Shown here piece after piece: positions 25,747-35,044 of a DNA stretch of 40,204 nucleotides; the first letter of the stretch is position 1; each line of letters begins with the position of its first letter. The notes beneath the pieces were generated by a model. That model saw only the letters and a program-made list of their open reading frames with translations. It had not been told where the DNA came from and did not search any database. This DNA comes from Geobacter sp. GTDB lineage: Bacteria; Desulfobacterota; Desulfuromonadia; Geobacterales; Pseudopelobacteraceae. The translations under genes and the position numbers were made by a program. Where the stretch lies: the NCBI GenBank assembly GCA_009886055.1, contig VFJM01000095.1, forward strand, positions 1 through 40,204, read 5' to 3'.

Positions 25747-26937
25747 ATGCGAATAGAATCAATCCGGCTGAAAAACTATAAGCTCTTCCGTGATGTTTAC
25801 ATTTCCGACATCCCCAAATTCTGTGTCGTTGTCGGCGCCAACGGCAGTGGTAAATCCACTCTTTTTGACGTATTCGGGTTTCTGCACGATTGCCTCAAAG
25901 GGAATGTCCGTCAGGCACTGGACAAACGGGGTCGCTTTCGTGAAGTTCTAAGCCGGGAGACAACTGATGATACTATCCTTATTGAGATCCAGTATCGCAT
26001 GTTGATTCTCAAGGTTGACCGCTTGGTGACCTATTCTCTGGAGATAGGCGAAGAGAAAGGGCAACCGGTTGTTCGACGTGAAATTCTTCGTTATAAACGG
26101 GGGCCATACGGTTCCCCCTACCATTTTCTGGATTTCTCTGATGGCAGTGGTTATGCCGTTACAAACGAGGAGGATTTCCAAAAGACCGATGAGGAACTGA
26201 AAAGGGAAAATCAAAAACTTGATTCCCCTGATATTCTTGCCATCAAGGGACTGGGGCAGTTTGAGCGATTCAAGGCAGCCAATGCATTCCGGCAGTTAAT
26301 TGAAGCGTGGCACGTATCCGACTTTCATATCAATGTGGCTCGGGGACGCAAAGAGGCGACCGGCTTGACGGAGCATCTCTCCGAAACCGGCGACAACCTT
26401 CCCCGTGTGGCTCAATACCTATTCGAAAATCACAGCAAGGTGTTTACAACAATTTTGGAAAAGATGTCGCAGAGGGTTCCCGGCGTCAAAGTCATTGCTC
26501 CTGAACTGACCACTGACGGGTATTTGATCCTGCGTTTTCAGGACGGGTCGTTCAAAACTCCATTTCTTGACCGCTATGTATCAGATGGTACCATCAAGAT
26601 GTTTGCCTACTTGGTGCTGTTGCATGACCCGAAGCCACACCCGCTGCTCTGCGTGGAGGAGCCGGAAAACCAGCTTTATCCTCAATTGATGGTTGAGTTG
26701 GCTGAGGAGTTTCGCCTTTACTCCACGAGGGGTGGGCAAGTTTTGGTGTCAACCCATTCCCCCGACTTCCTAAATGCCGTGGAACTTGATGAAGTTTTTT
26801 GGCTGGTGAAGAACAACGGTTATACCGAGGTACGCCGCGCCAAGGATGATCCGCAGATTGCCGCGTATATGGCTGATGGCGACAAAATGGGATATCTCTG
26901 GAAACAGGGCTTCTTTGCGGGGGCTGATCCACAATGA
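25747..26937 (+). CDS. AAA_21-type ATPase (OLD/SMC-like) embedded in the RM operon
   Basis: This encodes 396 residues from the ATG at 25747 after a perfect AGGAGG. The N-terminus MRIESIRLKNYKLFRDV and Walker A GANGSGKS (residues 30-37) are ABC-type. The signature-like YVSDGTIKMFAYLVLL, Walker B LLCVEEPENQLYP and H-switch VSTHSPDFLNAV follow in order. ATPases of this kind (OLD, PARIS AriA, AbiL-like, RloA-like) act as sensors or regulators in phage defence and pair with a TOPRIM nuclease. Here such a partner follows directly, overlapping by ATGA. It is not a normal part of a type III system, whose own ATPase is in Res. Confidence 0.9.
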   Translation: MRIESIRLKNYKLFRDVYISDIPKFCVVVGANGSGKSTLFDVFGFLHDCLKGNVRQALDKRGRFREVLSRETTDDTILIEIQYRMLILKVDRLVTYSLEIGEEKGQPVVRREILRYKRGPYGSPYHFLDFSDGSGYAVTNEEDFQKTDEELKRENQKLDSPDILAIKGLGQFERFKAANAFRQLIEAWHVSDFHINVARGRKEATGLTEHLSETGDNLPRVAQYLFENHSKVFTTILEKMSQRVPGVKVIAPELTTDGYLILRFQDGSFKTPFLDRYVSDGTIKMFAYLVLLHDPKPHPLLCVEEPENQLYPQLMVELAEEFRLYSTRGGQVLVSTHSPDFLNAVELDEVFWLVKNNGYTEVRRAKDDPQIAAYMADGDKMGYLWKQGFFAGADPQ

Positions 26938-27503
26938 GCGAACTGGTTTTCATGCTTGAAGAAGCGTCCGCAAAGGCAATGTTGGAAGGGTTGTTACCGA
27001 AAATGCTGCCCGCTGGTATCACGCCTCGTTACATCGTTTTTGAAGGAAAACAGGATCTGGAAAAACAATTGGTTAGAAAGATTCGCGGCTATAGGAACCC
27101 GACCGCCCGGTTTGTCGTGATGCGTGATCAGGATGCAAATCCCGATTGTACGGCTGTCAAGGCCAAGCTTTCCGAGTTGTGCCGCCAGGCCGGGAAGCCA
27201 GCCGCGCTGGTTCGTATCGCCTGCCGGGAACTGGAAAGTTTCTATCTGGGTGATCTTGCCGCAGTTGAGCGAGGTCTTGAAATCACAGGGCTCGTCAGGC
27301 ATCAGCCGAACAAATTATTTCGTGAACCAGACCACCTCGGTTCACCTTCAAAAGGACTTAAAACATTAACCAAAGGGCTTTATCAGAAAGTCGGCGGTTC
27401 ACGTAGCATTGGGCCTTTCCTTGATCCGGACAATACCCGCTCTGCCAGTTTTCACAATCTGGTCACGGGCATCCGCCGAGTCGCCGGAGAGATGGCGGCA
27501 TGA
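26934..27503 (+). CDS. DUF4276-type TOPRIM-like protein (putative nuclease effector)
   Basis: This encodes 189 residues. A TOPRIM-like pattern is visible: Glu9/Glu10 in LVFMLEEASAKAMLEGLL after the first strand, and DxD at Asp65/Asp67 in RFVVMRDQDANPDC. The CRELESFYLGDL block is typical of DUF4276. In OLD-like and PARIS-like systems the TOPRIM part is a metal-dependent nuclease restrained by the ATPase, so an effector role is a reasonable inference. Start and stop overlap the ATPase and res genes by 4 bp each, so all are translated together. Confidence 0.85.
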   Translation: MSELVFMLEEASAKAMLEGLLPKMLPAGITPRYIVFEGKQDLEKQLVRKIRGYRNPTARFVVMRDQDANPDCTAVKAKLSELCRQAGKPAALVRIACRELESFYLGDLAAVERGLEITGLVRHQPNKLFREPDHLGSPSKGLKTLTKGLYQKVGGSRSIGPFLDPDNTRSASFHNLVTGIRRVAGEMAA

Positions 27504-30112
27504 AAATCAAATTCGACGAAAACCAGCAGTATCAGCTTGACGCCATCAATGCCGTGGTTGACCTGTTCGAGGGACAACCACTGGCTTCGGGTGCTTTCGA
27601 GTTCAGCCTGAAAAACAATGATCTTCTTTTCTCCGAACTTGGCCTGGGTAACCGGATTGCGCTTTCCGAGGAGGCGATTCTCGAAAACTTGCGTACTGTA
27701 CAGCGCCGTGACGCGGTCATTGAAAGCGAAAACCTGGACGGTATGCACTTCTCTGTTGAGATGGAGACCGGCACCGGCAAGACATACGTCTATCTCCGCT
27801 CGGTTTACGAGTTGCACCGTCGTTACGGTTTCAAAAAGTTCATCGTCGTCGTGCCTAGCGTTGCCATCCGTGAAGGAGTAATGACCAGTCTGCGCCTGAC
27901 TCAGGAACACTTTTCAACCCTTTACGGCAATGTTCCGGTTGACAGTTGGGTCTACGATTCCCGCCAGGTTTCAAAGCTGCGCCAGTTCGCCCAATCGAGC
28001 ACCTTGCAGATAATCGTCATCAACATCGATGCGTTCAACAAGCAGACCAATAACGTCATACACAAGGAAAACGACCGGCTTTCAGGCTATCGTCCTATTG
28101 AGTTCGTCCAGTCGGCAAATCCTATCGTCATCATGGATGAACCGCAAAACATGGAAAGCGATCAGGCCAAGGCTGCGATTGCCAGCCTCAATCCTCTCTG
28201 CACTCTGCGTTACTCCGCGACTCACCGCAACCTGTACAACCTTGTCTACCGGCTCGATCCGGTACGCGCCTATGATCTGAAGCTGGTCAAACGTATCGAA
28301 GTTGATTCTGTTCTGGACGATTCCGATTTCAACCAGCCTTACATTTATGTTCAGTCCATCAGCGCCACCAGTTCCAAGATTACGGCCAAACTGATGATCG
28401 ATGTCAACGAAAAGGGAGCGCCCAAGCGAAAGGCCGTCACCATTTCAAGCGGCGGTGTCGATCTGTTCGACCGATCCAGTGGCCGTGAAAACTACAAAGG
28501 CTACATCGTCGATGAAATAGACGCCGGGAATGCCACAATTTCTTTCAGCAACGGTTTGAATCTCTCTGTTGGCCAGAATCACGGCGGTCGTGTGGATGAC
28601 CTGATGCGGGTGCAGATTCGCGAAACGGTCAGAGAACATTTTGAAAAAGAGTTGCGGATCAAGCGTACCCTTCCCGAAGGCCAACGGTTGAAAGTGCTTT
28701 CCCTTTTCTTTGTTGACCGGGTCGCCAATTACTGGCCACAGGACGGTAAAATCAGGTATTGGTTTGTCGAGGCATACAAAGAATTTTCTGCTCATCCCAA
28801 ATACGCAGAATTGCCATCTTTACCGGTCGAAACGGTTCACAACGGCTATTTTGCCGCATACAAGGGGATTCCAAAGGATACTCGCGGTGACAGCGCCGCC
28901 GATGACGACGCCTATGAGTTGATCATGCGCGACAAGGAACGGCTGCTTTCCCTTGAAGAGCCGCTTCGCTTCATATTCAGCCATTCCGCCTTGCGGGAAG
29001 GGTGGGACAATCCCAATGTTTTTCAGATTTGTACGCTCAATGAAACCAAATCTGAAATCAAGAAACGGCAGGAGATCGGGCGCGGCTTGCGTCTGCCGGT
29101 GCTGGAAACGGGCGAGCGTTGTTTCGATCCGAATATCAATCGTCTCACGGTTATCGCCAACGAAAGTTACGATGATTTTGCCAGGCAGTTGCAAACCGAG
29201 ATTGAAGATGAATGCGGGGTAAAGTTCGAAGGGCGGATTTCCAACAAAAAGGAACGCCGGACTGCCACACTTAAGGCGGGATGGAAGCTTAACGACGACT
29301 TTAAGGAGTTGTGGAAACGGATCAAGTTCAAAACCCGTTATGCCGTTGATTATAAAACTCACGTTTTGATCGAGAAGACCTCCGAGCGGTTGCGCGGTAT
29401 GGAGAAAATTGTGCCTGCACGGATTGTTGTTCGAAAAGCCGGGATCGGAATGAATGGGAGTGGTATTTCGACAACCCTGCTAGCAGTCCGGGAAGGGGAG
29501 GCCAGTTATTCTACTCCACGGATTCCGGACCTGATAGGGTATCTCCAGGACAAGACCGAATTAACGCGATCTACTCTGGCCGAAATTATTATTCAGTCCG
29601 GACGGCTCGGCGAGGTAGCGCAAAACCCGCAGCAGTTCCTTGATCAGGCATTGTCTGCAATCCAGACCGAATTGCAGGCGCTGATGATCAGCGGCATCAA
29701 GTACGAACGGATAAACGGACAGGAATATGAAATGCTCCTTTTTGAAGAGAAGGAGATTGTCGGTTACCTGACCAATATGATCGAAGTCGATAACTCGATC
29801 TATGATGCGATTCTCTGGGAATCCGATGTCGAATACCAGTTTGCCGAAGCAATGAGCCATCGGGAAGATATCAAGCTCTTCATCAAATTACCGTCGTGGT
29901 TCAAGGTGGAAACCCCTATTGGCAGCTATAACCCGGATTGGGCTATCGTCAAGGAGAATGATGAAAAGGTCTACCTTGTCCGGGAAACGAAAGGGACTAA
30001 AGAAGAGTTAAAAATGCGCGGTTCCGAATGGGCAAAGATACAGTGCGGAAAGGCACATTTTGAGGAGCTTGGCGTTGATTTCGATCATGTGGTGAGCGCA
30101 TGCGAAATATGA
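27500..30112 (+). CDS. res: Type III restriction enzyme subunit (Res)
   Basis: This encodes 870 residues. A superfamily 2 translocase has Walker A METGTGKTYVYLRS (near residue 87), Walker B IVIMDEPQNME (near 212), SATHRNLYN (motif III) and REGWDNPNVFQI with EIGRGLRLPV (motifs V-VI). The C-terminal PD-(D/E)xK nuclease is seen as YNPDWAIV and YLVRETKG (about 811-836). Res hydrolyses ATP to signal along DNA and cuts when two head-to-head sites meet. The gene appears intact. Its stop overlaps the ATG of the following small gene. Confidence 0.94.
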   Translation: MKIKFDENQQYQLDAINAVVDLFEGQPLASGAFEFSLKNNDLLFSELGLGNRIALSEEAILENLRTVQRRDAVIESENLDGMHFSVEMETGTGKTYVYLRSVYELHRRYGFKKFIVVVPSVAIREGVMTSLRLTQEHFSTLYGNVPVDSWVYDSRQVSKLRQFAQSSTLQIIVINIDAFNKQTNNVIHKENDRLSGYRPIEFVQSANPIVIMDEPQNMESDQAKAAIASLNPLCTLRYSATHRNLYNLVYRLDPVRAYDLKLVKRIEVDSVLDDSDFNQPYIYVQSISATSSKITAKLMIDVNEKGAPKRKAVTISSGGVDLFDRSSGRENYKGYIVDEIDAGNATISFSNGLNLSVGQNHGGRVDDLMRVQIRETVREHFEKELRIKRTLPEGQRLKVLSLFFVDRVANYWPQDGKIRYWFVEAYKEFSAHPKYAELPSLPVETVHNGYFAAYKGIPKDTRGDSAADDDAYELIMRDKERLLSLEEPLRFIFSHSALREGWDNPNVFQICTLNETKSEIKKRQEIGRGLRLPVLETGERCFDPNINRLTVIANESYDDFARQLQTEIEDECGVKFEGRISNKKERRTATLKAGWKLNDDFKELWKRIKFKTRYAVDYKTHVLIEKTSERLRGMEKIVPARIVVRKAGIGMNGSGISTTLLAVREGEASYSTPRIPDLIGYLQDKTELTRSTLAEIIIQSGRLGEVAQNPQQFLDQALSAIQTELQALMISGIKYERINGQEYEMLLFEEKEIVGYLTNMIEVDNSIYDAILWESDVEYQFAEAMSHREDIKLFIKLPSWFKVETPIGSYNPDWAIVKENDEKVYLVRETKGTKEELKMRGSEWAKIQCGKAHFEELGVDFDHVVSACEI

Positions 30113-30296
30113 CCGTTAAAAAAAGTTGCCCAAAGGTCCTGATCTGGCAGGTGTGGAAAAGGCCCTTAAAAGAGCTGCGAAATCTGCTCTCGCCTTGGCG
30201 CGGAAAACAAAAACCCCTTGTTATGTCATGAAGGACGGTAAAATTGTGGATATTGCCGGGCGACAGAAAACATCTGCGCATAAGGCAAAACAGTGA
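30109..30296 (+). pseudogene. Small basic protein gene with a one-base frameshift in an A7 tract
   Basis: An ATG at 30109 overlaps the res stop (ATGA). The frame it opens breaks after MTVKK, at seven A residues (30118-30124), and then reads a non-protein-like frame. The -1 frame reads LPKGPDLAGVEKALKRAA through to KTSAHKAKQ and the TGA at 30294-30296, a sensible lysine-rich protein. Eight A residues would join the two into about 62 residues. It is therefore a frameshifted gene, a sequencing error, or a case of slippage on poly-A. A TTG start at 30125 without a ribosome-binding site is another option. The GTG start of yraN overlaps its stop. Function unknown. Confidence 0.65.
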
Positions 30297-30718
30297 GCAT
30301 CTTTAAAAACCTCCTCTCTAAAACGCCCTCCCCTCCCCCCGCATCCGGAGGCAATAAAGGGACCGGTGAGCTGGGCGAGGAAGTGGCAACAAATTTTCTG
30401 ATCGCGCGCGGCTACCGGATCCTGGAGCGCAACTTCCGCTGCAAGGGGGGCGAAGTTGACATCATCGCCCGTGATCCGGGGGACAAGAGTCTGGTCTTTA
30501 TCGAGGTGAAAGCCCGCCGGGGACTTTCATACGGTGTACCGCAGCTGGCGGTGACCCCGTTCAAGCAGCGCCAGATTTCAAAAGCGGCGCTGACCTGGCT
30601 CTCTAAAAACCGGCTGCACGACACCAACGCACGGTTTGACGTAATTGCTATCCTGCTCTCGTCTGATGGACTGCATAAGATAGAACATATTGTGAACGCC
30701 TTTGATCTGGCGTATTGA
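30293..30718 (+). CDS. yraN: YraN/UPF0102 family protein (PD-(D/E)xK nuclease fold)
   Basis: This encodes 141 residues from a GTG that overlaps the preceding stop. Family blocks are present: KGTGELGEEVATNFLIARGY, ERNFRCKGGEVDIIARD and LVFIEVKARRG, the last two giving the nuclease-like D-ExK residues. The Ser/Pro-rich N-terminal 18 residues are an extension. YraN is widespread and of unknown function. In many delta-proteobacteria it sits with rnhB; here the restriction operon lies directly upstream, so the island probably inserted beside it. Confidence 0.9.
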   Translation: MSIFKNLLSKTPSPPPASGGNKGTGELGEEVATNFLIARGYRILERNFRCKGGEVDIIARDPGDKSLVFIEVKARRGLSYGVPQLAVTPFKQRQISKAALTWLSKNRLHDTNARFDVIAILLSSDGLHKIEHIVNAFDLAY

Positions 30719-30739
30719 TAAAACTACCGCTGCAATGAA

Positions 30740-30768
30740 TTGACATCTTGCTGTATTTACATTAGTAT
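30740..30768 (+). promoter_or_regulatory. Sigma-70 promoter of the second toxin-antitoxin operon
   Basis: A perfect TTGACA (30740-30745) and TAGTAT (30763-30768) are 17 bp apart. An inverted GTATT/AATAC pair overlaps the start region and may be the antitoxin's operator. Confidence 0.6.
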
Positions 30769-30810
30769 TCATATTTGTAATACACAAATAGCTTCAAAAG
30801 GAAACACATC

Positions 30811-31047
30811 ATGACTACGCTATCGTTGCGACTTCCCGATGATCTACTGCATGACGTTGATGACTTTGCCCGACAGATGCACATCCCCAGAGCCGAATAT
30901 GTGCGGAAAGCATTGGAGCAGATGAACATGACTGTTGCTGCTCAGCAGCGCAGAACACGACTTATGGAAACCAGTCTGAAGGTGCGAATGGAAAGCATGA
31001 AAGTAAATGCCGAGTTTAGTGCCGTTGAGGACGCTCCACATGCGTAA
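30811..31047 (+). CDS. Ribbon-helix-helix antitoxin of a MazF-type pair
   Basis: This encodes 78 residues after AAAAGGAAAC. The N-terminus (TTLSLRLPDDLLHDVDDFA, PRAEYVRKALEQM) is a ribbon-helix-helix DNA-binding domain. The charged C-terminal tail (LMETSLKVRMESMKVNAEF) probably binds and blocks the toxin. The stop overlaps the toxin gene by 8 bp. Confidence 0.85.
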   Translation: MTTLSLRLPDDLLHDVDDFARQMHIPRAEYVRKALEQMNMTVAAQQRRTRLMETSLKVRMESMKVNAEFSAVEDAPHA

Positions 31048-31402
31048 GCACGGAGAAATATGGTTGGCCAACCTCAATCCGGGCAAAGGTACCGAGCCTG
31101 GCAAAATCAGGCCGGTATTGATCCTCCAGAATCAGGCACTACTGGATGCCGAGCATCCATCAACTCTGGTTATCCCGCTCACAACTAATCTTGTGGAAGA
31201 GGCAGAACCTCTACGCATCCGCATTACCGCAGACGGTAAACTAAACAAGGACTCCGACCTGCTTATGGATCAGCTTCGGGCTATTGACAATAAACGACTG
31301 ATTGAAGGGCCATTGCTACTTCTCGATGAAACTACCATGAGTCGAGTATATTCGGCTGTTGTGGAGGTTATTGGGATGGAAGATGCGGTCCGTTTCAGAT
31401 AA
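31040..31402 (+). CDS. mazF: MazF/PemK-family mRNA interferase toxin
   Basis: This encodes 120 residues from the ATG at 31040. The MazF pattern is clear: KHGEIWLANLNPGKGTEPGK, RPVLILQN (catalytic Arg), STLVIPLTTN (catalytic Thr) and DLLMDQLRAIDNKRL. MazF cuts mRNA at short sequences. It is paired with the upstream ribbon-helix-helix antitoxin, and the nadE operon follows after 24 bp. Confidence 0.92.
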   Translation: MRKHGEIWLANLNPGKGTEPGKIRPVLILQNQALLDAEHPSTLVIPLTTNLVEEAEPLRIRITADGKLNKDSDLLMDQLRAIDNKRLIEGPLLLLDETTMSRVYSAVVEVIGMEDAVRFR

Positions 31403-31426
31403 AGTATTTTAACCTAAGGAGTCGCC

Positions 31427-32275
31427 ATGGATTTCACCGCCGTTCTGGCTCAAATAAAACCGAAACTCGGCTGCGTTGCCGATAACCTGGCAATAATTGA
31501 AGGGGAGATCGCAAAAGCGCGGGAAGCCGGAGCCGACCTGATAGTATTCCCCGAACTGGCGCTCTCCGGTTATTTCCTGAAAGACCTCGTGCCCGAAGTG
31601 GCGCTGCGAATCGACTCTCCCGAGATCCTTCATCTGATCGAACTTTCCCGGGGCATATCTATCGCCATCGGCTTTGTCGAAGAGACCGATGAGTACCACT
31701 TCTTTAACTCGGCTCTCTACCTCGAGGACGGCGCAATCCGCCACCTGCACCGCAAAGTATATCTTCCGACCTACGGCCTGTTTGATGAGCAGCGTTACCT
31801 GGCACGCGGCGGGTCGTTTCGTGCGTTCGATACAAAATTCGGCCGTTTTGGCATGCTGATCTGCGAAGACATGTGGCACCTGTCAGCCTCCTATATTCTC
31901 GCGATGGACGGTGCAACAACGCTGATCTGCCTTTCAAGCAGCCCATCTCGCGGCATTGACGGCGATTCGCTCGGTTCGGCCTTGGCCTGGCAAAAACTGG
32001 TCTCAACCACCGCCCTGTTTCTCAACTGCCGGGTTCTCTACAGCAACCGGGCCGGCTTTGAGGATGGTGTCAACTTCTGGGGAGGCTCGGAATATATCGC
32101 GCCATCGGGTGAATCAATCGTACGCGGCAAGCTTTTGGAAGAGGATTTTGTCACCGCCAGGGTTGATGAAGGGGCGCTCCGCCGGGAACGTATTTTTTCG
32201 CCGATGATGCGTGACGAAAATCTGTTTGTGACGATGCAGGAACTCCGGCGCATCGCGCACGAAAGGGGGCGGTGA
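31427..32275 (+). CDS. Nitrilase-family amidohydrolase, probable glutaminase partner of NadE
   Basis: This encodes 282 residues after AAGGAG. The nitrilase catalytic triad is present: Glu in [10 protein letters not shown], Lys in [14 protein letters not shown] and Cys in LICEDMWH. The YGLFDE and EDMWH variants match the glutaminase domain of glutamine-dependent NAD+ synthetase. The stop overlaps the ATG of nadE by one base (TGATG). The usual fused enzyme of about 540 residues is thus split into two coupled genes. It probably supplies ammonia from glutamine to NadE. Confidence 0.88.
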   Translation: MDFTAVLAQIKPKLGCVADNLAIIEGEIAKAREAGADLIVFPELALSGYFLKDLVPEVALRIDSPEILHLIELSRGISIAIGFVEETDEYHFFNSALYLEDGAIRHLHRKVYLPTYGLFDEQRYLARGGSFRAFDTKFGRFGMLICEDMWHLSASYILAMDGATTLICLSSSPSRGIDGDSLGSALAWQKLVSTTALFLNCRVLYSNRAGFEDGVNFWGGSEYIAPSGESIVRGKLLEEDFVTARVDEGALRRERIFSPMMRDENLFVTMQELRRIAHERGR

Positions 32276-33096
32276 TGGCTGGATTGCTCGTCAACACGGA
32301 ACTGCTGAGAAAACTTCTGGTCGGCTTTGTAAGGGATGAAGTTCGTAAAGTCGGCGTCAGCAAGGTAGTGCTGGGGCTTTCGGGTGGAATTGATTCGGCA
32401 CTGGTGGCGTTCATCGCCGCTGAAGCGCTCGGCCCCGAGAACGTCCATGCCATCTGTATGCCCTACAAGAGCAGCAATCCGGAGAGCGAGGCACATGCCC
32501 GACTTGTGGCGACGGCGTGCGGCGTCAACTTTACAGTTCTGCCGATAACGGCGATGGTGGACGCCTATTTCGGCATGTTCCCCGAAGCGGACAATATGCG
32601 GCGCGGCAACAAGATGGCCCGTGAGCGGATGACGATTCTGTTCGATCACTCGGCGCTGCTGCACGCCCTGGTACTCGGCACCAGCAACAAAACGGAGCTG
32701 CTCCTCGGGTATGGCACGCTCTACGGAGATATGGCATCAGCCCTGAACCCTATCGGTGACATCTACAAAAGCCAGGTCTGGCAGCTCTCCGCAGCGATGG
32801 GAATACCTGCTGAAGTCATCGAAAAACAACCCTCAGCCGATCTCTGGGCGGGACAGACTGATGAAGAAGAACTGGGATTCTCGTACCGTCAGGCAGATGA
32901 GCTTCTGTATCGCATGGTGGATCAGCGATTGACGAAGCAGGAACTGGCTGCAGAGGGGTTCGACCGTGAGTTTGTCGAATCTATCTACTCGAAGATTCAA
33001 AACTCTCATTTCAAACGGCGCCTTCCGGTCATTGCCAAGGTTTCAAACCGTACGATTGACCGCGATTTCAGATATGCGAGGGACTGGGGAAAATGA
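32275..33096 (+). CDS. nadE: NAD+ synthase
   Basis: This encodes 273 residues from the ATG at 32275, with GGGGGCGG just upstream. It adenylates and amidates nicotinic acid adenine dinucleotide to NAD+. The ATP pyrophosphatase P-loop [37 protein letters not shown] and [19 protein letters not shown] are all present. Length matches the ammonia-dependent form. The following SUI1 gene overlaps its stop. Confidence 0.95.
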   Translation: MAGLLVNTELLRKLLVGFVRDEVRKVGVSKVVLGLSGGIDSALVAFIAAEALGPENVHAICMPYKSSNPESEAHARLVATACGVNFTVLPITAMVDAYFGMFPEADNMRRGNKMARERMTILFDHSALLHALVLGTSNKTELLLGYGTLYGDMASALNPIGDIYKSQVWQLSAAMGIPAEVIEKQPSADLWAGQTDEEELGFSYRQADELLYRMVDQRLTKQELAAEGFDREFVESIYSKIQNSHFKRRLPVIAKVSNRTIDRDFRYARDWGK

Positions 33097-33428
33097 CAAA
33101 CTGGTCCGACAGCATCCTTGTCTATTCAACAGAATCAGGGCGAGTAAAACAGAACAGTCCCGCACACAAAACGGCGACTCAAAAGAGTGACGGCATCGTG
33201 CGCTTGCGCCGTGAAGTCAAGGGACGGGGCGGAGGCACGGTTATCGTCATCAGCGGCATCCCGCTTTCCGCTCCGGAGATCAAGGAGTTGGCAGGTGTGC
33301 TGAAGAAGAAGTGCGGCTGCGGCGGAACCGTCAAAGAAGGAGTTATTGAGATCCAGGGGGATCATCGTGACGCGTTGGCGGCGGAATTACAGGCGCGCGG
33401 CTTCAAGGTAAAACTGGCAGGGGGGTGA
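33093..33428 (+). CDS. yciH: SUI1/YciH-family translation factor
   Basis: This encodes 111 residues overlapping the nadE stop (ATGA). The SUI1 fold is shown by [35 protein letters not shown] and the late [18 protein letters not shown]. YciH is the bacterial relative of eIF1 and affects start-codon selection fidelity. Its position after nadE gives a three-gene operon. Confidence 0.9.
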   Translation: MTNWSDSILVYSTESGRVKQNSPAHKTATQKSDGIVRLRREVKGRGGGTVIVISGIPLSAPEIKELAGVLKKKCGCGGTVKEGVIEIQGDHRDALAAELQARGFKVKLAGG

Positions 33429-33467
33429 TAAAACTGCGACGCATACCGTTCACAACTCAATAATTTC

Positions 33468-33496
33468 TTGACCTGGCAATGATTATCACCTATTCT
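33468..33496 (+). promoter_or_regulatory. Sigma-70 promoter for tRNA-Leu
   Basis: TTGACC (33468-33473) and TATTCT (33491-33496) are 17 bp apart and 63 bp upstream of the tRNA. It may also drive tig-clpP-clpX. Confidence 0.55.
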
Positions 33497-33559
33497 CATA
33501 AATCTTTTTGTCCCGGTAAACAGCGACCATGATCAATCGTTTCATGGTTCAAGACAGAT

Positions 33560-33644
33560 GCGAGAGTGGCGGAATTGGCAGACGCACCAGACTTAGGATC
33601 TGGCACCGTAAGGTATAGGAGTTCAAGTCTCCTCTCTCGCACCA
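33560..33644 (+). tRNA. tRNA-Leu (anticodon TAG)
   Basis: Acceptor arms GCGAGAG and CTCTCGC pair fully, with A as discriminator and an encoded CCA. The anticodon stem CCAGA/TCTGG holds the loop CTTAGGA (anticodon TAG). The long variable arm and the GTTCAAGTC T-loop are typical of leucine class II tRNA. Confidence 0.97.
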
Positions 33645-33722
33645 TCCAAGATTTCCCGATGTTTGTTTCGATGCTTTTCATATGCAAACATTATATTTCA
33701 ACTATAGAAGAGGATAGCCACC

Positions 33723-35033
33723 ATGCAGGTTCACGTCGAAGAAATCAGTCCGGTTCAAAAAAAGATTACTATCGAAATCCCCGCTGAACGGGTTAACGAA
33801 GAGATCGACAAAGCGTATTCAGCAATCCAGAAAAAAGCCAAGATACAGGGGTTCCGCCCCGGCAAGGCACCTATGCAGCTCATCAAACGCACTTATAGTG
33901 ATGCAATGCGCGAGGATGTCATGCGGCGTTTATACCAGGAGACGCTTTACAAGGCGCTGGATGAGCACAAGGTTGAGCCGCTCGATTCTCCCACCATTGA
34001 GAGCGACATACTCGAGGCGGGAGTTCCGTTCAAATACAGTGCCCTTATTGAGGTCATGCCGCAGATACTGTTGCAGGAATATACCGGCCTGGTCGTAAAC
34101 AGGGAAAAGTATGTTGCCAAACCGGAAAGCATCGATGGCGAACTGAAACGCATGCAGGAAAACATGGCACAGATGATTCCGCTTGACGAAGACGCATCCG
34201 TTGAAAATGGTCATACCGTATCTGTCGATTATTCAATGACGGTAGAAGGCTCACCAGAGGAGAACAGCGGCGCTCAGACTGCAGAGATCGAAGTCGGATC
34301 GGGGCGCCTGATCCCGGGCGTTGAAGAGCAGTTGATCGGGCTGAAATCCGGCGAATCCAAAGAGTTTACCCTCGAACTTCCGGCAGGCGGCGACAACGCC
34401 GAATCCGCCGGGAAGAAGGGTATTTTTTCGGTCACCGTAAAAGAAATCAAGCGCAAAGAACTCCCCGAACTGGATGATGAGTTTGCACAGCAGTTCGGTG
34501 AATATGACACCTTGGAACTGTTGCGTGCCAAAATGGTGGAATACCATGAGAAACATGAAACGGAGCGCATCGAAAATGAGTTTAAAGAGCGGGTTATCCA
34601 GGCTCTGATCAAGAAAAATCCGCTGGACGTTCCTGAGTCAATGGTAAAACGCCAACTGGATCATATGTTCGAAAACCTCAAAAACCGTCTCAAGAGCCAG
34701 CAGATGTCGCTCGACATGATGGGGCTTGATGCAGAAGGATTTCGTGCCCGCTTTCGCGACGATGCTGCTGACAAGGTCAAAGGTGGTTTGCTGTTGATGG
34801 CGCTGGTGGAAAAAGAAAATGTTTCTGTAACGGATGAGGACCTGACGTTACAGTACGAAAAAATTGCTGCCGGAAATCCGGAAATGCTCGATCGTATCAA
34901 AGAGTATTACTCAACCAACCAGAATGCGAAGAACTCGGTCATCTCCGATATCAAAGAGGATAAAGCCATTGCATATCTGATCGACCATGCTGTTGTCACT
35001 GAAGTTGACGCAGAGCAGCTTAAAGCAGCCTAA
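33723..35033 (+). CDS. tig: Trigger factor (ribosome-associated chaperone and PPIase)
   Basis: This encodes 436 residues after GAGGAT. The N-terminal ribosome-binding loop is GFRPGKAP (near residue 43), the central FKBP-like domain has [15 protein letters not shown] and [19 protein letters not shown], and the C-terminal helical chaperone domain follows. It shields nascent chains at the exit tunnel. Length matches the family (about 430). It heads the classic tig-clpP-clpX cluster, 11 bp before clpP. Confidence 0.97.
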   Translation: MQVHVEEISPVQKKITIEIPAERVNEEIDKAYSAIQKKAKIQGFRPGKAPMQLIKRTYSDAMREDVMRRLYQETLYKALDEHKVEPLDSPTIESDILEAGVPFKYSALIEVMPQILLQEYTGLVVNREKYVAKPESIDGELKRMQENMAQMIPLDEDASVENGHTVSVDYSMTVEGSPEENSGAQTAEIEVGSGRLIPGVEEQLIGLKSGESKEFTLELPAGGDNAESAGKKGIFSVTVKEIKRKELPELDDEFAQQFGEYDTLELLRAKMVEYHEKHETERIENEFKERVIQALIKKNPLDVPESMVKRQLDHMFENLKNRLKSQQMSLDMMGLDAEGFRARFRDDAADKVKGGLLLMALVEKENVSVTDEDLTLQYEKIAAGNPEMLDRIKEYYSTNQNAKNSVISDIKEDKAIAYLIDHAVVTEVDAEQLKAA

Positions 35034-35044
35034 GGGGACTTTCC

